Shown in pieces: positions 58,445-64,000 of a stretch of 64,000 nt of DNA. The notes beneath the pieces are model-generated. The model was not told the origin of the DNA. It ran no database searches and was given only the letters and a program-made list of their open reading frames with translations. The stretch is from Spirometra erinaceieuropaei (lineage: Eukaryota; Platyhelminthes; Cestoda; Diphyllobothriidea; Diphyllobothriidae). Each line of letters opens with the position of its first letter. Within the stretch, counting starts at the first letter, position 1. The stretch spans positions 2,140,084-2,204,083 of the forward strand of contig CACRXP010000001.1 in NCBI GenBank assembly GCA_902702965.1. Direction: 5' to 3'. The translations under genes were made by a program, and so were the position numbers.

Positions 58445-60680
58445 AATTGGCAAGTACGTCTTTTGGGTGGAAAGGTTTTATGGCATTGACATGGCAACCG
58501 AAATTAAGCAGGACAATTAAAAAAATAAACGTTAAGTGTCTACAACGATCGCTTCTCAACGCTCGGAGATGAGGTCATTGTAGATAATGCATCAGACCGT
58601 CTACAACAGACGACCCATATTTGGACGATGAAGCATCAAACCGGAATAATCGTGTCGGACTAAAACGCACTTAAAAAGTATGGTAGGTATTCCTTGTATG
58701 CCACAAATTTCTTGGGGTCCTTCTCCCGATCCTCATCGGTTTTTCTGTGGGCTCCAGCCAAAAACTAACATAAAAAGAAATTAGTAAACACATCCTAGGT
58801 GTTGACTACCTAATGTGTGGGTTAGCTACCCAGTTTTCATCTAAGATATTTCCGAGTGAAGCCAAACTTGACAGTGCAAGGCGACCCCAGCAGGGCCCAT
58901 TCATGCAGATCACCCGATGGAAAACCGTTCCTAGCCCCAAAATCTCCCGACAGGAAGATAAAACGATTCAGCCGACGGGCGTGGCAGAATAACATCAGGA
59001 CAAAAACATACTAAGTCTGCCGCTGAAAGTACTTCTACACGCGTCGGAATAACAAGGAAGGTCCGCCGACTTTTGTCATGCGCCAGTTTTGTTTCGGCCT
59101 TACTCAAATGCTGCCACGTGCCTCGTGAGAATGAATGGACAAAAGACGATCGGCAGACCCACCTCTGCACACGGAAAGACAAATACAACAACCTCCTTGG
59201 ACTTGTCGATACCGCTTTTAGACCTCGTTTGCGTGGCAGGGGAGCGTGTTTGATTTCCTTGACGCAGGTTTTGTTCAGAACTATGACTAAATAAATGGAT
59301 CATGAGGACGTCCAGAGCGGCAGCCGTTTTATACAACTTTTTGTGTTCATCCCCTGGAAAAGTGAAACTGTCACAAACAGCGGCAAAGCTGATAAAAAGT
59401 TATTAACAAAGAACAAAGGAGGGGAAGTTTGCGAAAAAAATAGGCGCATGCCAGCCTACTTGGCAAGCATATTAAAACCGGATACTAATACTTTCTTATT
59501 CTTCTTCCAACAGAAATGATAAGCCTTGTGGAATTTCTGACTTTATTCCATCAATGTGATCATGGGCAGCTCACATGCCACTCCGCTTGATGTACCTGCG
59601 CTTTTTCGGGCGCCAAGAACGCAGTCACAAGTGACAAGTGCTCAAGTTTCCCGCTTGAAAAGCAGGTAATATCTTAGATTCATCTCAAACTCATGCTACT
59701 GGCAGCATTTTTGCGAGAAGCTTAATGTGGGTTATTTTACAGAAGAGTATTGGGTGTATTTTGACGTTTTCTCTGCATAGATTGCAGTCGACCAAAATCA
59801 TCGGATATATATCTGGTTTAGGTAAAGGGAGGTTGTTGTTGCCTAGCACAGAATTCCGTCAGCCTCCCAGTTTTGGCCCTGTGCGTTACTGATCTTCTGA
59901 TATGTCTGGGTGATACGAGGCAATTTGTTCAACGATTCCATCCTCACAATCTTATCTATTCACCAAAAGTCTTCGTAATCAATGACGTATTGCTATTTCA
60001 AATCCATTCGTCTCCTTTCTCGACCGTATCTTACTTCTACAGGTTCGGAACTGTTCTATCATCCTGTAAGCTATAGAAGATAAAACACGTTGATTATGGA
60101 ACACTGATTCCCTCTATCTTTGACGGTGGCGTCAACAGTTTTTTTAATCTTGCCACGGATATAGTTGACTAATTGCTAGCCCCACCATCTCCTTGGAAGC
60201 TTCCCGATTACCAGATTTGTCGGCTTCAAGAGCAGTGTGATATTAGGGAGAAGAAATGTTAGTCGAATGCTTCCCAAACAATTCAGTCGGCAGCGTGCGC
60301 ACAAATATCAAAAGGAGCAGAACCTGCCTTGATTTCCTCGACAGTTCCTGATTCCACATCATCATCAGTCAGTGTTTAAGAATATGAGAAATCCATCATG
60401 AGTTCCTGCTACCATAATAGAAGACAACCAATGTGTCCATTCTCAACTGTTCGAGTCCTCGAGACTAATAGTTTGAGCCAATAGGAAAACAGTTTTTAGT
60501 TATCATGACAGATTTGCAATTAGACTCAGTGTTTTTTCGGGCCGACGGTGCCACTTGTTTTTAGTCGAAGCCGCTTGCTAGGATGGCACGAAAAGGCAGT
60601 CCTACCCTCTCAACTTCCGAGTAATTTTCAAAGACCTGTCGATTCTCAGCGTTACAGTGGCTACAGTATCAGCACTGTCC
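58445..60680. other. no recognisable feature
   Basis: About 2.2 kb with short open frames on both strands (58931-59519, 59873-60076) that carry no recognised motif. Confidence 0.35.
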
Positions 60681-60684
60681 TGCA

Positions 60685-61491
60685 CGCCATGCCGGTAACA
60701 ATCGGGAGATGGCACCCAAAAAATCCGCCTAACCAAAGCAGCCTGTCTTACGGAACAGGTGGTAATAAGGGTTTTATGGGAGGTGACTGGTCGGGATGTA
60801 CGATACTAGCCGACGGAAAGCCTTATTTGAACAGATGAATGATCGAAGTTGGCCCGCTGTCCGTTCGGTTATTACAAAATGGGTCGCCAAAGGCAGTGTA
60901 ATGGTAACGGACGAGTGGAAGGCGTATAATCGTCTTCCCTCAGAAGGTTATCTACATTTCTCTGTTAACCACACAAAGAAATTCAAGGACCCAACCACCG
61001 GATGACACACCAATGCCATTGAGGCATACTGGAGTAGACTGAAAAGGAAACTCCACGAGGGAGGCCATGTATGTGGTCGAGCTGTATGGGCTCACATAGA
61101 CGAAGTACAGTATCGGCTTTGGTTTGGCCTCAATGCCATGTCTTTGACAGATGCCTGGGAACTGTTCCTGTCGCATGTTGTGCAGACTTATCCTATTTAA
61201 AAGTGATTCTGTTTTGTAATAAACTGCCATAATGCGAATGTATGCTGTATATTCAGGTGTACGTGTGTAACGATGGGGAAGGTTGGGTAACAGCGACTAT
61301 CGTCCATGTAACCTCCTGCGATGTTCGTTCGAACAGCCCATGTTAGGCCGTCGAGAAAAGTCCAAGTAGTACGTGAAAGTAGGCCTGCAACCGCTGATAT
61401 AGCCTGAAGGCGTTTGAGTCCACTGTTTAAGGTATTATTTCTAGGTAACGGATTTTTTTGGGTGCCATCTCCCGATTATTACCGCCATGCC
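60685..61491 (+). mobile_element. short Merlin-type transposon with terminal inverted repeats
   Basis: Left end 60685-60727 and the reverse complement of 61449-61491 share ggtaa(c/t)aatcgggagatgg and cacccaaaaaa(a)tccg, about 43 bp with few mismatches. The 807-bp unit encloses a partial transposase. Full Merlin transposase genes are longer, so this copy is internally deleted. The target-site duplication could not be fixed by eye. Confidence 0.75.
60780..61200 (+). pseudogene. Merlin/ISXO2-like (IS1595 superfamily) transposase, C-terminal part
   Basis: From 60790: GMYDTSRRKALFEQMNDRSW, PAVRSVITKWVAKGSVMVTD, EWKAYNRLPSEGYLHFSVNH, TKKFKDPTTG, then an in-frame TGA at 61003, HTNAIEAYWSRLKRKLHEGG, and HIDEVQYRLWFG, with a terminal TAA near 61200. 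The middle catalytic Asp (VTDEWKAY) and the Glu (NAIEAYW) of the DDE triad are visible. The first Asp, normally in an EVDE-like motif upstream, is missing. Length of about 135 codons against roughly 200 or more for intact members shows N-terminal loss. Reading frame is otherwise intact apart from the TGA. Confidence 0.85.
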
Positions 61492-61494
61492 TTC

Positions 61495-64000
61495 ACGAGA
61501 CCTTTATACTGAGCCTGATTTTCCCTCGGGACAACCAAACAGTTGTCATTTTAATGCTTGCACGGACAAGCCGTCTAGATAGCTTGTTAGATCTGGCCCT
61601 CAGCGTTGGTCCACGGAAATGCACCCCTCATCCAGCTACAGTAGAGAACTCCTGACCGAGAATTTTGTCAACACCAGCGTCCTTCTCTGCTCATGTACGT
61701 TTTCAGGATGCTTCATGGCGTCTTTCGAACACTTCCCTCAAGTCTTCTGTTGTATCGCACGTGTGAACACCTAGTCTTCCACACTTACAAGCGATTACCA
61801 GACTCAGACTACTGCCTTCGATTTGACCAAACAGTGCAATTTGGCCGACCAGTGTTCAATCGTTCCACGGAATCCTGTTAATGCGCCAGGCAGTTACGTG
61901 AAATGTGCAAGCTTTTACCTGCAACGATTTAACCAAGACCAGATTTTCAATCGGCGCCAAAGTCTTCGCTTTCGCCCGCTTCCGCCGTTGTAAACTCCAC
62001 CCCCCACCTCTTGCTCCTGGCACCACACCCTGGTAAACCCTCACTGGGCGGGTCGAGTAGCGTGATTTTGAGTCGCTTGGCTGAATTTGCGAAAAACAGA
62101 CCGTCTTTGTCCGAAATGTGGGCTAGGCCCCAACTTTGGCCTTGGTAGGTGAGGTAAATTCATACGCACACTCGATCCGTTTTTGTTCTTCCGAACTGAA
62201 ACCAACCAAGCCGCTCATCAAATAAACCAGTGGCCTAAAGTAGATATCGACTTTTTAAACAAACTGCTATTGTGAACATTTTTTAGGAAGTTCGCATGTT
62301 TTTCACCCTGTTTACTCTTTTTAGGCGATTTACTTCCGACTCAAAAAGTATGCAACAGGCTGCGCACGCATGACAACATTTTTGGAGTAGCCCAAGTCTA
62401 ATTAGATGGACAGGTAAGTTTGTCCTAATTTATTTCTGAGAATATTCGTGACATATAAGTATGGCACCTTAAATTGCCAAAATAGAATACAATATCGAAT
62501 ATAATACAGCATATACTGGCGTCGGAGATTAGGTAATACAACTTCAGTAAAGAAGATGATGCGGTTTCAACTCAAGAGGTAACAACCACATAAACGGCGA
62601 GCTGCTTGAGTCATGCTTCACCGGCTCGCAGTCGATTTACATGGGCAATGACCTCCCGCCCCCAGTATTTTGTTTTGAGACTGCCTGGGTAGAGTAGTTG
62701 GCTATGGGCGGGGCTGAGCGAACTGTTGAGTCATTATCGCACCAAGACCTAACAGTGGTAATGAAATCATGGCAATTGACGATTGGGTGTGGGCTAACAA
62801 GCACTCAGCGCATCAAATATGACCTCCCGGCGGTGAAGGGAGCTGCTGCTTATTATAGCAGGCATGCGTCCCATAAGCGCTGCATTCTTTGTGCCGTATT
62901 CCCCTTATCGGCGATGCCAGGCCAATAAACTTCTTCTAAGCTGATTCCTAGAACTCGCCTCTTTGCCTCTATCGACTTCTCTTATAGTAGATTTTCCCTG
63001 TATGGTTTACAGAGCTGACTGGGCGAGGCCCACTCGGACATGAGCAGGCTTGGCTGAAGGACCTGACTAACAATTATTCTCCCTAGTGATCAGCTTCGTA
63101 GTCCCATCTAAGTAATCTTTCTGCACAGTGTCTTCTTGGATTCCACCTGCCCTCCGTCCTGCGTGTTGACCCGCCCGTAAATCTCCCTTTACCACCACCC
63201 AGCAGGCTAGCCAAAGTTAGCTGGGGTCCTACACCCTACCGTTTCCCATATGAGAGCCACTCGAAAGTGTTTGCCAAATCAAAAGCAAGGGAGGAATTCA
63301 CCAGGAAAGGTGTATTACAGGTCTGACGTTCGGAATAGTTGTTCCGTCTGCCCATTTTCAGAGAATGGGAAGTCATGCGCACTGCTCTTCTTATATGGCG
63401 CACTTGGATGCGTGACCCGCCAATGGCGCCTGTGTGGCTGCATCCGACCCGCATGTCATCGTGACCTGAGTCGCCCCCGCCCTCGTCGGCCGCGGAGATA
63501 GTTGACGGCCCTCACTGTCTCGCGCCGTGACTGTCCTCCGTTAAGAGGTTTCATAAAGTCAGCTATGGGGTAGGCAAATTGATGTGGCGGTTGAAAGAGC
63601 AGTCCGTGGGCATCCAGGTTTCTTGCACCTGCTTTGCCTTATGATCACTGTTTGCTTAATGTTTCATGAAGTGAGTCGCATTCGGCACACCTAACCATGT
63701 ACTAATTCCGATTACTCGACCAGCAATTGTTTTATAGTCACATGGGGGTAGTGCGCTGTCCTGACTGGTCTGATCTGACCGGTGAACACCGCGGGCATGT
63801 CACTAACTACTCCGACCTTGGCCGACAATAAGCGAGCCAGTTATTGCACTGGTGAAAGTGTTACTTGATGATGCACTCACTGGGTGTCCGAGTCTTGCCT
63901 GTACGCCCCGGGACTGAGACATTACTGGCTCATGATTGCTAACAAGCCGGTAATGGTCATTCCAGTGTCCCTCTCTTTGTCGGCATGGCGTCACACATTG
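61495..64000. other. no recognisable gene
   Basis: About 2.5 kb with short open frames only. The stretch 62690-63200 (ggctatgggcggggctgagc, gggctaacaagcactcagcg) has the GC-rich, non-coding look of a dispersed repeat or an LTR, but no second copy lies in the window to support this. Confidence 0.35.

Overview
This window looks like nuclear DNA of a flatworm, most likely a diphyllobothriidean tapeworm (Spirometra/Dibothriocephalus type). The evidence is one host gene cut into small exons by long introns, plus dense, decayed LINE, Penelope-like, Gypsy and DNA-transposon remains. One LINE carries the C-terminal C2H2 zinc-finger tail that I associate with tapeworm RTE-like elements. The species assignment is inference. 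Bases 46050-46640 are an assembly gap (N).

Host gene (minus strand, about 16.3 kb down to 3.46 kb): nine exons can be joined in one open frame of 888 codons plus one base. They encode the N-terminal half of a SRCAP/Domino-type SWI2/SNF2 chromatin remodeller. In order they give an N-terminal helical region, an HSA domain, two acidic regions, and the first helicase lobe (motif I DEMGLGKT, motif II DEAQ split by an intron, motif [13 protein letters not shown]). The gene runs on past the last exon seen (3463), and no further exon could be identified between 1 and 3462. Its second ATPase lobe and C-terminus should lie to the left of the window. One intron inside the HSA domain appears to be GC-AG. 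The first exon has an acceptor-like site 18 nt before the ATG, as expected for a 5'-terminal or spliced-leader trans-spliced exon.

17.7-21.1 kb: decayed RTE-like LINE pieces (endonuclease domain on minus; RT with YADD box on plus). More copies of this family lie at 1-250, 13.2-13.65 and 14.8-15.3 kb.

25.4-35 kb: CR1/jockey-like LINEs. Two of them form an inverted pair with an apparently identical 971-bp core. Another (27.05-30.68 kb) is split by a gag-protease Gypsy-type LTR element. A Penelope-like GIY-YIG tail follows at 31.2 kb.

36.5-48.3 kb: DNA-transposon territory. It holds a CACTA/EnSpm-like transposase relic, a 1.13-kb element with terminal inverted repeats and a gene-like spliced interior, two copies of a foldback family with arms of hundreds of bases, and an inverted pair of repeats whose minus copy contains a microsatellite that became the assembly gap.

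48.8-64 kb: a nearly full-length but broken Penelope-like element with a 22-base G run in its RT, an RTE-like LINE with zinc-finger tail, a 170-bp TTC/TCC tract, another Penelope GIY-YIG tail, a foldback element with a TTAGGG-like core, and a short Merlin-type (IS1595/ISXO2-like) transposon with matching terminal inverted repeats. No tRNA, rRNA or CRISPR feature was recognised. Apart from the remodeller, no intact host gene is supported.
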